NCBI RefSeq assembly: GCF_009727055.1
Contig: NC_052359.1
Span: 58,764,375-58,828,374 of the forward strand
Length of the DNA: 64,000 bases
DNA from: Benincasa hispida
Lineage: Eukaryota; Streptophyta; Magnoliopsida; Cucurbitales; Cucurbitaceae
Direction: 5' to 3'
The notes under the pieces are model-generated. The model ran no database searches, had not been told where the DNA came from, and saw only the letters and a program-made list of their open reading frames with translations. Every line of letters starts with the position of its first letter. Within the stretch, counting starts at the first letter, position 1. The translations under genes were made by a program, and so were the position numbers. This document shows positions 33,633 through 46,270 of the stretch, one piece after another.

Positions 33633-36536
33633 ATAAAAACTAGTTTAACCACTCATAAAAAAAAAAGAGTAGGGTAGTTGTGAAAGATAGAAAGTTGGGA
33701 TGATATTATATTAACGAAAATATAAGCTGAAATTGTGATACAATCAATAAGGGAGAAGAATTTACTTAGGAAATGAAACGAAAACAGAGAAAAAGGGAAA
33801 TTTGATGATGACCTCCAGGAAGATCCGAAAGGCTCCATTATTGGTTCCATAAAATCTTAAATGAAGATCGTACGATCTGTACCAGTCCCCGGCATTACCA
33901 AACTTCATAAATTTGGATTCATAATTGAATGGCGATGGGGTAACATTTTGAACGGTCTACAGAAAGATGATAATCCGTATCCCCAAGAAAAATACAAAAG
34001 TGAAATGCCATTAAAGCAAGAGACCCAAAATGTAGGATTCCCAAATCCACCGCACCCCAGACTCTGTTCTTTCTTCTTCATTTGTTGGGACCCCAGATGG
34101 GGTTTCGACAGTAACCTTCAACCACACATCGCTAGTCACTTGGCAGCATTTCAGCCGTTGGATCAAAGGAAACTGTCAGTATTCTTCGCCGTTTAGTGCA
34201 GAAGAATCCACTTTCTTTCCCCCTTTTCTGTAGTGAATGCTGAAAAGGGGGGGCTGTTTCTTCTCTTCTTCGGTAATTTTCCTAAGGATCAACCCCAATC
34301 TCAACGCTTCACTACAGGAGGATTCACTGTTTACTCCTTTTTTCAGGGTCAAAAGGTACTGAGACTGACTACCCTCTGCCCTACTTGTTCTAATTCTTGT
34401 GCCATTTCTGTTTATGTGAAGGTTTCTGGGACCTTTTTGCGTTTCACTTTCGAAAATGGATGTGGGTTTTCTGTAATGAGCTGATCTGAATCATAGTTTC
34501 TTTTCTTATGGTGATTGTTTCTCTGATGATTTGTAGTTCTGAAATGCGGTAAGCCATGGATTTGTGAGTTTATTGACAAACGTGAATAGTTGATTCTAAT
34601 TCTGAGAATTGAGCATGATATTTCATTGATGAATCTTTAATTTATATGTCTTAAATGTGGATTTCTTCATATGGTTAGGTGTTATTTTGTGTAATGAAGA
34701 GAGTGGATATTAAGCTAGAGCAGTAGAGAGTGCACTATTTTCAGTGGGATGGAGTGGAATATCCTTAGGGACAAGGTTCACTTCCTTGACATTTTGAACT
34801 TTCTAGGATTAGTTCGAAGAGTGAGTGATTCGCTTTCAGTTTTGAACTAGGTTCGGCTAGATTAGGGATTTCGAGTAGTCTGAGGGGGGAACCCTGTGGC
34901 GGTGTTGGAGGAACAAACTTGATGTGACTAAGGAGTTGGCCGGATGAGCTCAGCAAGAAAAAACTCTTTTATGTTTCAGTAATTACCATATTTCTCCGGA
35001 ATAAGTAGAGTTGTATGTCATGCAGGAAACTAGAGAACAAAATAAAAAATCTATTTTCTTTTCTGCTGGCTTTAAAGTCTAAAAGACGATGACTGCACAC
35101 AAGTAAGAGGGTCAAAATTGTTTTGGAGAAGTTAATGAAATATCATAACTTTATTGGCTGAAGTTCCCAACTAGGCAAATCGGAAGGTCGAAGCACAGGT
35201 CTCGCACTTTGGTTCATGTTGAGCAAGGCAATGCCGCTGAAATATGTTCCCTTTCTGCTTTGATGTAATTTGTGTTGGCATAGACTTTCAATATTTTCAT
35301 ACTTCTTTTAACTAATAAAACACTTTCTGAATTCTTCCATGACATCTAGCTAGATACACATCAAAATGTGTTGTAAGAAGCACTGAAGTGTTTATGGAGT
35401 AAACATTTGATTAGTGTCTGATGTCTACTAGAACACTACTTTACCTAGTTATTTATTTATTTTTATGAGAAACATGAACCTTTATTTCATTGATGCTTCG
35501 AATTACCAAAAAGAAAAAAAGGGCAAAAGGAGGCCTTATGTATTACAGAAGACATTCCCAATGCATAACGAGGGATGTAAGACTACAATCACATAAGCAT
35601 GTAGAGAATTTACAACAAGAGATAGCGAGAAAAATCAGATGTTAAAAAAAGGAGTCAAAATCCACAGCCTTATGTTAAAAACTACTTTACTTGTAAACTA
35701 ACTCCAAAAGTTATGTGGAACACAATCTTAGTTGCTCATTGTATCTAGACACTTGAGTGCCTTTTCTTTTCATTTTCTTACCCACATCACCAAACGTTGG
35801 TGGTTGTTTCTTGTTATAAGTTAATGCAACAAAAAGACCAGAAAATAAATAATAATGAAACTATGCTTGGCTTCTTAGCTCTTTCTTCTTTTTGAGCATA
35901 TATCCCTTATTTTTTTCAGCAGTGAGAATATATTTGCTATTATAGAATCTTTGCAACTAACAACCTTCATGGTTTTAAAATAGACAAAGTGTTATATTAT
36001 AACAGTGTCTTCCCAAAGTATATTGTTAAAAAATTTATGCATTCATACAATTTTGTTGCAAGGGTTTTAAAACACGTCTTCTTATTAGAATTCAAGCTCA
36101 GTTATGCATATGTAATATTTGATTGGTAATTATAGAAACAGCAAAATAGTTGATTGGAATTAGTGAGCACGAGATAAAGGTTTGTGTGATCTTGTATAGT
36201 ATGAGATGGGCAAGGTGTTAAAATCAACAATATTTCTCTTCAATAGGGTGGATATTTATAATTATACATTACGTTATATGGTCAAGTATTATAAAATTAT
36301 CTACGTTTTGCTCTTTATTAGATTATTAATGCGGATATTGTAAAAGGTGAATGTGTATTGTATATAAAATATCGACAATTCATAAGGATTACATCAAATG
36401 ATCTCAAACTTCAATCCAAAACCATACTCTTGTCTCAATTTTTTTTTCTCTATCCCCCATAAATTCTCTTAAAGGGACTGTTTATGTTTATCTCATGTGT
36501 ACAGGTCACAGTTTTTCAAGGCAATGGTTGTTCATT
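33633..36536 (+). other. Upstream and putative 5' UTR/intron region of the DUF4050 gene
   Basis: From about 33860 base composition becomes less AT-rich. Two open stretches (33861-34196 and 34233-34355) have no recognisable domain. A donor-like caaaag|gtactg at 34355/34356 and an acceptor tgtacag|gtcaca at 36503 could bound a long first intron with a non-coding first exon. Splicing in that phase would not extend the downstream reading frame. A block near 35460-35640 (aacctttatttcattgatgc...) resembles a degenerate plant LINE end, with low confidence. Confidence 0.4.
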
Positions 36537-37221
36537 ATGGAGAAAATGGAAATCAATGGTAGAAATCCTAATTTGAATGGAGATGGGAACCATTCTTCAG
36601 GTGATTCAAAGGTTGCCTTAAATGGCAAGTCTAACGAGACGCCTATGTTCATCAACCACGGTAAGTCTCCTTTGCTCAAACCATCGATTGTCAAGATATA
36701 ATGTTCAATATCAACACACCATAGTCTTTGGTGACATCTCCATTGGATTTACGAGCAAAGTATCCTCGTAAATATCGTGTTGGTGCATCCTTTTCTATAC
36801 AGCGGAGATAGCTTGGCATGAAAGAAGAAGGGAATGGGTAGGTGACCATTCTGAAAATGTGCAACGAGCACCTATGGAACCAATCTTGAGGTATTCATTT
36901 AGCTTCAGGCATTCCCTGTACTTGGTTATTGAAGAAGGCTTTGTCCACAAGATGGTTATTTTCAAATTTCAATTGATGTATCGATTTGTTTAGTCCTTGA
37001 CGACGTGTTTCATGTTGTAGTTGGACAACAACTTATGCAGATCTTCTTTTAACTGCAGAGCCTTTTCAGCAGCCTATTCCTTTAGCTGTAAGGTTTCTTT
37101 GTTCATCCTCACCTTTTCCTTTTGTTTATTTTTACTTTATAAAGCTTCTCTATATTGGATTCTGCAGGAAATGGTGGACTTCTTGGTTGATATCTGGCAT
37201 GAAGACGGCCTCTATGATTAG
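36537..37221 (+). CDS. DUF4050 (Gag1-like clamp) small protein, 4 exons
   Basis: Exons 36537-36660, 36803-36890, 37021-37087 and 37168-37221 (333 nt) join in frame through GT..AG introns to a 110-aa protein. The N-terminal 40 residues are polar, rich in Asn and Gly. From residue 43 the plant DUF4050 signature appears: EIAWHERRREWVGD, PILSWTTTYADLL, EPFQQPIPLAEMVDFLVDIW and the terminal HEDGLYD. That C-terminal half is strongly conserved in land plants, while the molecular role is unknown to me. I chose the ATG at 36537 because the only in-frame ATG upstream (36495) lies before the likely splice acceptor at 36503. Relatives often have a longer N-terminus, so an extra 5' coding exon is possible. 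Confidence 0.85.
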
Positions 37222-37511
37222 GCATTCTCATATAATCTATCAGAATTGCTTTTTTCTTCTTTCTTTGCCCCTTTTTTCCAAGGCTTCTATTCATTTTTGC
37301 TATTATCATTGAACAGATTTGATGATCAGAATAGATGGTTCTCTTTTACTCTATACTGATTTGTAACTAACAAAGTGGGGATTTCTAATTCACGAGTCTT
37401 AAATGCTATTTGTCATTGATTTAACTTGTTAATATAAAATTTATCTATGGCTATAAAATAATACCTCTCTTTACGTTTTCACTCATAAATTTTTGAGTTC
37501 GAACATTGAAT

Positions 37512-37554
<43 letters not shown>

Positions 37555-38300
37555 TAAAAATAAAAGCATGGAGTACTGCATTTTTAATTACTAGTAAATA
37601 AAAGCACACACTTAGTTATAATAATAAAACAAGAAAGTGGAAAAATTCGTGCATGTATTTTTGTTATTTCTATTGCATCTAATTAATAAGTATTTTCACA
37701 CAAATTTTTTTGAGCTCTATAGCAAGGATAAAAATATCCGTAGATATGTTGATATATCTGCTGACATATCTGCAAATAAAGGGTTAAATATTGATATTAA
37801 GTATCTACAGATATTTTCAACATATTTTATATCTTAAAACATAAAAAATATCATCTATTTAGTCTGACATGAATATGATTACTGATAACAATATCCACAA
37901 CTTAGTTTTGGAGTAAAAATAACTTAATTATTGATTCAAATAAATTTTTAAAAATTTCACGACTTACATAAATATCCGTTAATGATATTTTATCGATATA
38001 TCTGTTGATATATCGGTAACGATATCAAAATCGATATTTACCATAGTTTCACATCTTCATTTCTTTTTTCTAGCAATCCTTGCCATAGATTCAAACCTAC
38101 ATCTACAAATTTAAAATAATGTTGTAAAAGTTCATTTTACAATATGGAAGATTTTTAAATTGATTTAATTGTGATGTTCTACTTAACTTTTGGGCTTTCT
38201 GGTGGGCCGAACCAAATCAAATCCGAAATTGAGCCCACATAAAATGGGCCGTGGACGACATCTAGAAGAACACAAAAAGGGAAGGGGATTAATAAAAATA
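37222..38300. other. Intergenic region with (AAT)n microsatellite
   Basis: Contains an (AAT)n run at about 37516-37551. The remainder up to the inverted repeat at 37725 and from 38050 on is AT-rich without a gene. Confidence 0.55.
37725..38050. repeat. Inverted repeat rich in GATATATC words
   Basis: Left side 'aaaatatccgtagatatgttgatatatctg' and right side 'atatccgttaatgatatt...gatatatctgttgatatatcggt' are partly self-complementary and repeat 'gatatatc'/'atatccgt'. It is probably an eroded MITE. Similar 'tcgatatt' text recurs near 59955-60020. Confidence 0.45.
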
Positions 38301-38908
38301 GAAAAAAGGCATTTTGTGTGTAAACTGTAAGGTGCGAGGAAGGAGAGGGCAGAGGGGATATTACCAGAGAGAGTATCCATTTTCATTACCATTACACGAC
38401 GAATTGAATCAAATTTCAGTTTTCACTTTCAACTTTCAACGGCATGAGCCGTGCCCACTTCCCCTTCTTTCCATTTTCCCTTCCACGATTAGAGTAAGAC
38501 CAAGACCCTCAACAAAACTTCCAATCAATTTCCACAGATAAACAATCTGTGGCATTCAAACGACCCGTCTTTGAGATCCTTTACCTCAATAAAGGGGGGT
38601 CCTTTTTCTCTTTTCTCCCCCTTCTCTTTGTTTTCCACTTTCCCCTCTCAATTGGCGCATCTTCTGTGTTGATTAAGGTGAGTTACTTCACTTTTACTTA
38701 CGTATCTTAGCTGAATATAGCTTCTATACTTCAATTCATGAATACCCATTTTGCTTACTTGGTTTAAGAGAGGTTTCATATTCTTGGAAATGAGCGAATG
38801 CCCCATCTCCCCATCTTCTGGGTCGCAAAAAGTGTTTCAGACTTTGTTTGTATTTAGTTTTATTCAATTGAAAAAGTAATGTAAATTGAGTTTAATGTAC
38901 CAGAGGGC
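38301..38908 (+). promoter_or_regulatory. Promoter/5' UTR of the FAD synthase gene
   Basis: Pyrimidine-rich, relatively GC-richer leader. A good donor gattaag|gtgagt at 38677/38678 and an acceptor gtaccag|agggc at 38903 delimit a 5' UTR intron just before the ATG at 38909. The transcription start cannot be placed. Confidence 0.6.
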
Positions 38909-41900
38909 ATGGAAATCGATAAAGCAATCAGAGATTGTGACGATCGAAGACTCAAGACCAAGTACAATAACGCCATCTATGTTGTTAAGAGAGCTCTGGC
39001 TTTATATTCGTAAGTACTTCTTTGTCGATTTCTGGTGATTGTTTGGCGGGTTGTCCTTCTTGAGTTATTGTTGATTGGTTTTTTGCTCGTTGCCTCGAAA
39101 CTTGTGGTTATAGAAAGGGAAAATTTTAAATCTTATGTTGACTTTAATTCGTAATGTACGAAGAACCTTTTTAATTGTTTGAATTTTTCCACTTTCACCG
39201 ATGTAATTGTTGGTAGTTCTTGTATGGAAGTTATTAGTTGAACTTGGGAAAATGATTTGTTTGAAGGGATTCATTTAGTACATGTTGAATGCTAGTAAAG
39301 GAAAATGACAGATGGAACCCATTCAACTTATTTAGAATTTGCATCACTGGTAACTCTGGTTTCCCATGCATCTGCATCTTGTAAGTTCTTTTAACTTCAA
39401 AAAATTCCATACGTTAATGAAGTTAGTGAATTGGCATTGTGATTGCAAGTGTTCAGCATTTTACTGGTGACTAGATGTTGAATGGGATAGGTTAAAAAAT
39501 CTCAATAATAAGCTAAGGAAATGAAAGATTGACATCTATGGTACCATTTCCTGAAACATAGAATTGCTATTTGCCTCAGTTTTTCCCATGTTATAACATA
39601 TTGTAACTTGCATCATCAACAGCACTGAAGAGGTCGCATTCAGCTTCAATGGCGGAAAAGATTCAACTGTAAGTTTTGATGTTAGACCTTCTGTTCATTA
39701 CGAGCCTCTTTTTTCTTCATTGATTCTCATGGCAAATTGATTGTGCAGGTTTTACTGCACATACTTCGAGCAGCATTTTTCCTGCATAAAGAGGAAGAAG
39801 GCTGTTCTGTTGATGGACTCAAGGAATTTCCTATTCGAACAATATATTTTGAGAGCCCATCTGCTTTTCCTGAAATTAACTCATTTACTTATGATATGGC
39901 AACTAAGTAAGAGAAACACCTTTGATTTCACTTCAGGGATTTAAATCTATAGCCTCACTTTTAGCTAACTGTTAATAAACTCATTCTTACATAACAGCTA
40001 TGGCTTGCTAATGGATATCATCCGGACAGATTTCAAATCTGGCTTGGAGTCTTTATTGAAGAATAGACCTGTTAGAGCTATTTTCCTTGGTGTTCGCATT
40101 GGGGATCCAACTGCGGTATTGTTTGTGCTTTATCTCCATGAACTTCAACTTTTGTAGTAGGTTATTAATTTTGATCCATTTCTTTTCAAGTTCTTATAAA
40201 GTCAGTTGAAATGAAGATGCCTTGATTTGTCTACTCCCCTCCCCCTCAAAACAAACAGGTTGGCCAGGAACAATTTTCCCCCAGTTCACCTGGATGGCCA
40301 CCATTTATGAGAGTGAACCCCATTTTGGATTGGTCGTACAGGTGTGGTCTGGTTCCACATGCTCCTCTATTTCTATTTTACCAGCTTAATTTTTCTTTAG
40401 TTAACTCCTCAATTTGAGATGAAAAATCAATGAGTACAATGGCCGTGACAGAATGTCCACTTTTTTACTTAATGTGACTTGGTTAATTTTCTCCTCATTC
40501 TCTTCTTCTTCTTCTTCTTCTTCTTCTTCCCAGAGATGTGTGGGCATTCATATTAACTTGCAAGGTCCAGTACTGCAGTCTTTATGATCAAGGGTAATGA
40601 TACCAAGCAAACACAGAATGCTAGTTATTTATCTTGCTCTTGTAGCTGCAGGGTTGTGTTTGTTTGTGATGCCCTACTTCACTCGTTTCAAAGCTTTTCC
40701 TTGATACTTCAAGTTACTTATTTAGTTTTCTTTTGTAGATATACTTCAATTGGGAGTATACATGATACTCTTCCAAATGCGTTGTTATGCATTAGTAATT
40801 CCTCTGGAAGCAAGGAGAAATTTAGGCCCGCATACCTGCTTTCAGATGGAAGGTCAGAAAGAGCAGGGAGAGCAAAAAGGTTTTCACCTTCCGTACTAAA
40901 TTCTATGAGTAATGGGACGAGCAATGTGGATTTGCAGAAACAGAGTATGCTCACTGCGTCAGTCATAGCTGTTGGAGATGAGATCCTGTAAGTTTCTCGT
41001 TTGCACCATGATTAGTTACTAAATGTCTCCATTCTTCCGAGTAAACTGTTTATTTTATTTTTAATACTAAAGGAAGTAAACCTTTGTTATAATGAATCTC
41101 AACCAATCTTCTAACCTTTCGCTCTTGCTTTTTGTTCCCACAATTTTGAACATCTTGTCCTCGTCGAACTGATCGCTTTTTGTGATATTCTGCCTTGTGA
41201 TATCTATAAATATAAACTGCTCTGGATTGAATGAATGAAAACTTTACAATTCCATTTCCTCTAAAACTTCTTACTTCGTGTGATTTATGTGATCACCCTT
41301 GTGCTTGTATGATCATAAGTTTTATTCTCTGTCTTAAATTTGCATGCGCATGCTGCCATGTTGCAGTTGCAACAGTTGTATGGAATGTCATTGTTACTGC
41401 AAAAAAGAGTGAAGAAATAGAAAACAAAGTGCTGTTTGGTTTTGAATTTTATGGACTGTTATTGCTGAAGTCCTTCATTATCCTTTATCTGCCCCATAGC
41501 TCAGCTTCGGCACTGTTGAGGATCAATTGGGACTCTCACTGCGAAGAAAGGTGCACTCTATTGGTTGGTCTATATCACATACTTCCATGGTTCGGAATGA
41601 TGTAAGTTAACTACGACAACAGACTTCTAGATCTTGGTTGAATCAGCTTACCTGTTTGAATTGTGTATAGTAACTTATTGTATGTAATAATTATATTGAA
41701 GACATCAGAAAATTAGTACCGGCTGTATTTCTTTAATGACGTTTAATGTAAATTTCGTGTATGTGTTAGACTTACACAAACTTTCTTTTTTAAGAAAGAG
41801 ATGGACCTTTGTTAATCTTTCATCTTCTGTTCTTTCACCTTGTATCAGATAGATTCTGTTGCTGAAGAAGTAGAGTTAAGAAGGTCTGCCAATGAGATGG

Positions 41901-43561
41901 TAAACTACTCAACCTGCAAACAACTTTTCTTTTGGTTTTTGTTGTCATAAAATTATAAGAATCTAGACTCCTTTTACTTGCTGGCTATTGCAGGTGTTTA
42001 TATATGGAGGAGTTGGCCCATTGTTTTCTGATGCAACTTTAGGGGGTATTGCAAAGGCATTTGGGGTTCGACTGGTGCGTTGTTTTATTTATTTGGCAAT
42101 TTTGAATTGAGATAATTGAAAGAAATTCACAATATCATACTCTGAATGGAAGGAGAACTTTTTTCCTTTGTGTTTATCAACTGGCGTAAAAAAATTAAAT
42201 CAGATTATTGGTCTTCATCACATGCTTGTATTTAAACTTCAATAGGCTCCTGATGAAGAATTTGAAGAATACCTGAGGCATCTTATAGGAGAGCATTGCA
42301 CTGGTGACCGAAATGAGGTAATTCCGAACCAAACATAGATGTTTGGGTTTGGTTCTGTTGTGATAAACTTGTGTTTTCTTTTCAGATGGCTCAGCTGCCT
42401 GAAGGGATCACTGAATTATTGCATCACGAAAAGTTGCCCGTCCCATTGGTACGGTTAGGATGTGTGTGTGTGTGTGTGTTTTCCATTCCCCATGAATTGT
42501 AGAAGGGACGGTTTGCCTTTAATATGTTGAATGTCCTTGAATTTAAATCTATCTGACATAATTTCTGCAGTGATGTTTCTTCAAATCAGTAGCTAAAGAT
42601 TTCTCTCTTGTAGATCAAGTGTCACAATGTGATAGTTTTTACTGCAACAAACATAGTGGAACTGGACTTGCAGTGGGATTGTTTGATTGAGTTAACAAGA
42701 ACTGGTGACCTTTTCCCATTGTTGGAACCATATAAGTCGAAGCACTTAACCACAAAACTGTCAGATGTATGTGTGAGATTTTCCTTTCCTTTCCACGCAG
42801 CTGAATTTTTGGCATATTTGCGGATGAATTATTTCATTAAATCTTTCTATAACATCGATGTTCTGTGCCAAGTTGGCTACATAGCCACACTTTTAAGGGT
42901 TTGGACATGCTAGTAAACACTTAGGACACCTCTGGTAGACTGATGTGGGAAATGATCAAATGATTATGTACTTGAACTTGCAAATAATTAAATTTAAGGT
43001 ACTAAAGATATATAAATGTTCTTCAGCTTGACTTTTAATATGCTGCTTGCATTCAGTTTATTCAACCAAAACACAGAGTTGGTATATTTGCCTTTCTCTC
43101 CAATCTGTTTACTGGTTCCATTAGTCTCCAACTCTCCATTTGTGTTTTTTTTTTTTTTTTTTGTATTAAATGCAGGTAGAAATTGCTCCATCTCTGGCCA
43201 AACTCTGTCTTGAATTCCCAGACATACAAATTGGTGAGTCTTTAAACTGGTTTAGTTTTCACAGTCTGACTATATATATTCTGCAATCTCTTCCCAACTA
43301 TTTCATTTGCCTCGTTAAGGATGTTATCGAGAATCCAGATCTGGGCCGATTATTATAAGTTTCAAAGGCAAGGTACAAGTAGTCTCCCCCTTCCCATTAA
43401 ACAATATCAAACCTATGAATGGAACCAAACGAGAAGGTTGTAACGTTTTGCTTGTTTGATCTCAGAATGAAGAAAGAAACCAGTTAGCTGCAGAAGCCTT
43501 GAGCAAGAAGTTCCAAACTGGGGCGTTCTCCGACATCAACTTGAATTTTCAAGAAACCTGA
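38909..43561 (+). CDS. FAD synthase-like protein: PAPS-reductase domain + molybdopterin-binding-like domain, 16 exons
   Basis: Exons 38909-39009, 39623-39668, 39749-39906, 39998-40115, 40259-40341, 40534-40593, 40739-40987, 41505-41601, 41849-41899, 41994-42074, 42246-42317, 42386-42448, 42614-42766, 43176-43233, 43320-43372 and 43466-43561 sum to 1,539 nt (512 aa), all with GT..AG ends and consistent phase. Residues ~40-225 form the PAPS-reductase/FAD-synthase adenylyltransferase domain: [20 protein letters not shown] (PP-loop), [37 protein letters not shown] and [13 protein letters not shown]. The predicted reaction is FMN + ATP to FAD + PPi. Residues ~280-440 form a MoCF-biosynthesis-like domain: VIAVGDEIL, then [23 protein letters not shown] short conserved tail ([18 protein letters not shown]) follows. 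It matches the plant family annotated as 'PAPS reductase family protein' (Arabidopsis At5g03430 type). No clear transit peptide is seen, so a cytosolic location is likely. Confidence 0.93.
40500..40533 (+). repeat. (CTT)n tract at the intron 5 acceptor
   Basis: (TTC)n immediately before the cag acceptor of FAD synthase exon 6 acts as an unusually regular polypyrimidine tract. Length polymorphism here could affect splicing. Confidence 0.7.
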
Positions 43562-45580
43562 AGGCTAAAATTTAGAAAGTTGCAAGCAAACAGCAGGCAT
43601 TACCAATATCACACAGGAAACCCGAAGCTTTGATAAAGATGTAAAGATGTAGGTGGAATGAGGGTGCAACTAGGATTTGTTAAACTGAGAAGGAAGGAGA
43701 GAAGATTAACAAATAGCTCTTGTTCATAACCGTGCTAAGCCATGGAAGACGAGGAAGGAAACTATCAAATTTACTGCTATTGACATACATTATATAATAA
43801 AAATGGTCGGTCATTGTTGTTTTCTGGGTAGGAAGGAATGTATAACAGCCCAATGTTGGAGTATCAAAAACCTTATAATTTTGGATTTTTTCTGTAGTTG
43901 TGCACCAGATCATTCTCAAACTTACAAAATAATGAAACCAAGAAGCTCAAGATGGGTTAGATAAAAGGTTTGGAATTTCAATGACTGATCATCATTAAAC
44001 AAAAAAATTTACTCAGAAAACTTCCCTACTGACCTCTTCCTTACTTTCATTTATTATTATTTTTTCTTTCAAAAGTGTGTTCAAATGCAAGTCAGGGCTG
44101 GAGGTTTTTGCAGCATCCTTTTGGAATGTTCCAAAAAATCTATGTTGCAACTTTTTCTGTTTAATTAGAACTCATCTGTTTGCTGTGTTTTGTTTTTGTT
44201 ATTGGTTTTCTTACAACATTTAATTTTCTTTTATAACTATAATTTTCTTTATTCTGCTAAAAGGAAGTTATTTAACTGTGACAACTTTTAGGTGGCCCAA
44301 CCTGCCTAAAGCTCTGACACTTTTAGCCAAATACAAACTCTGAGTCATTGGGAGAAGAGAAGTTAATGTGGGAAAGAACCAACTTTTGATGGTTGAGAAT
44401 GGATGATCAATATTTTTTGTTTGGGGGAGATCTTAACTAGGGATCTATATATAACTTTTGTCAACTTGATAAACTATTAGATTTATTAATAATTTAAAAT
44501 TGAATTAGGCGGTTTGAAATGACACATATTTGTTTCCCAAAAATTCTTTTTCTTTTAAACATTTTTTAAAAATAAAAACTCCTTAAAATAAAAGCACACG
44601 TCTTTCTCAAAAGTGTATTTATATACAAGTTTTTGATTTGTAATATACTAAAAGTGTTTTTATTAATTTCAAATGACTATAATATAGGTGGCCGATAGCG
44701 GTCATCGAAGGTGGTGGTTGGAGTTTTGCTGATGGTAATTGTTGGAGGTTGTGGCTGAAATTGACTGGAGGTGGCCACTAGTGATGGTTGTCAGAAAATA
44801 GCCGCCACTGGTATTCGACAAAGATGATAGGTAGAGGGCGGTGGTAGCCACACAATATAGTGGAAGTGCGAAATTAGAGAGAGATTAACCATTAAACACT
44901 CAAAATTCATTTTTTTAACCGTTGGTTTCAAGTGTTTATCTTAAATCAATTTATTTTATAAATTTATTTTTTCAAAATCCATTTTGAATGGTTGTCAATC
45001 ACTCAATTTTTTTTCTTCTAAAATGATTTTTTTTTTTTAAATTAAACACTTGAGAAAGTATTTCAAACAACGTTCTTAATGTTTGTTTTTATATTTATAG
45101 GTGATTTTCCTCTATCACAATTGATTTTAAAACATTTGAACATGTTAAAAATGATTTTGACAATTTTAAAATCACTTTTTAAATATGCCTTATATTATTA
45201 TTTTAATTGGTATAATAAACTAAATCCATTTGCTAGTAAATTTCCTTGTGATTTCAAGTCAAACCTGAACAATAATAACTTGAACAGAAAACAATCAATG
45301 GAAGGATTTCAACCCCACATATTTTCTACAAGAAACTAAAAAACATTGGTTCTCACAAGATAAATATAGATTTGGTAGCTAAGAAGAAATTTACAAACTT
45401 AGACTTCACTCTATACATATTTATTTAATTAATTCGATCAACGTCTTAGGCCTACATATAACATTGGTCTTTGAGTACGTGATGCTACAAAAATATACAT
45501 GTGAATAATATCTTAACTTTTAAAACAAAAATGTCTTAAAAAAATATGAATGTCCTCATATTTGTATACTTTAAAAATAA
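43562..45580. other. 3' UTR and AT-rich intergenic DNA
   Basis: The first ~350 bp are probably 3' UTR of the FAD synthase gene. A G-rich patch at about 44690-44850 (ggtggtggttgg, gtggccact repeats) may be the core of an eroded transposon. No gene is seen on either strand. Confidence 0.5.
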
Positions 45581-46270
45581 AGGTGGTTACAAATATAGCA
45601 ATTGGATTCAAAGTATTAACAAATATAATATGATGCAAAAATTTACAGATACAACAAAATTTAGATTAAGTTTTTAAAGTATGTCAATAATAAACTCAAC
45701 TATAGGATCTATCACTCATAGAAGCCTATCAGCAATAGAGTATACCATTGATAGATTTTTCTATGTTTTGTAATTCTTTAAAATTTTTATTATATATTTA
45801 ATTATTAGTCTTAAAAATACTACCCACTGCAATTACTCTTAACAAAATGATTACTTAAATTCAATTGACTAAATTAAAAAATTTATTCCCTAAATTTTTA
45901 AACTTATATCTAAAAGGTCCACATCTATCCCCGAAGGATTTTGTGTTTAAGAGTTTCAAAAATTTTAAGAATGTCTAAATAGGTATTGAACTTTTTAATT
46001 TTGTATCTCATACATCTTTATCATATTCGAAAATTTTAAAAGATAACTACTACATTAAACATAAAATTAAATTTTGTGTATGAAAGGACTTAATAGGTCA
46101 TGGACTTTAAAAAATGTCAAATAATAAAATTTCAAAGAGATTTATTGAAAATACAAAATACAAAATTTAAGAATTTATTTGACAATTTTTAATGTTTAAA
46201 GATTCGATAAATACAAATATAAAAATTTAAAGATTTATTAAACACATTCAAAAGTTGAAGAATCAAATAA
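45581..46270. repeat. Degenerate dispersed repeats
   Basis: 'ctatcactcatagaagcctatcagcaatag' and 'ccattgatagattttt' near 45706-45762 are variants of a short palindromic 'ctatca.tgatag' motif that also occurs near 60988-61005. The stretch 45900-46270 repeats 'aatttaaagatttatt'-like words in both orientations, as eroded foldback elements do. Confidence 0.4.

Noticed and set aside
33861..34196. 111-codon plus-strand frame upstream of the DUF4050 gene
   Set aside because: No domain, no continuation through a plausible splice into the DUF4050 frame. It is more likely promoter or leader.
41231..41605. 124-codon frame across FAD synthase intron 7 and exon 8
   Set aside because: The exon 8 part is in a different frame from the conserved protein; splicing at 41505 gives the family match.
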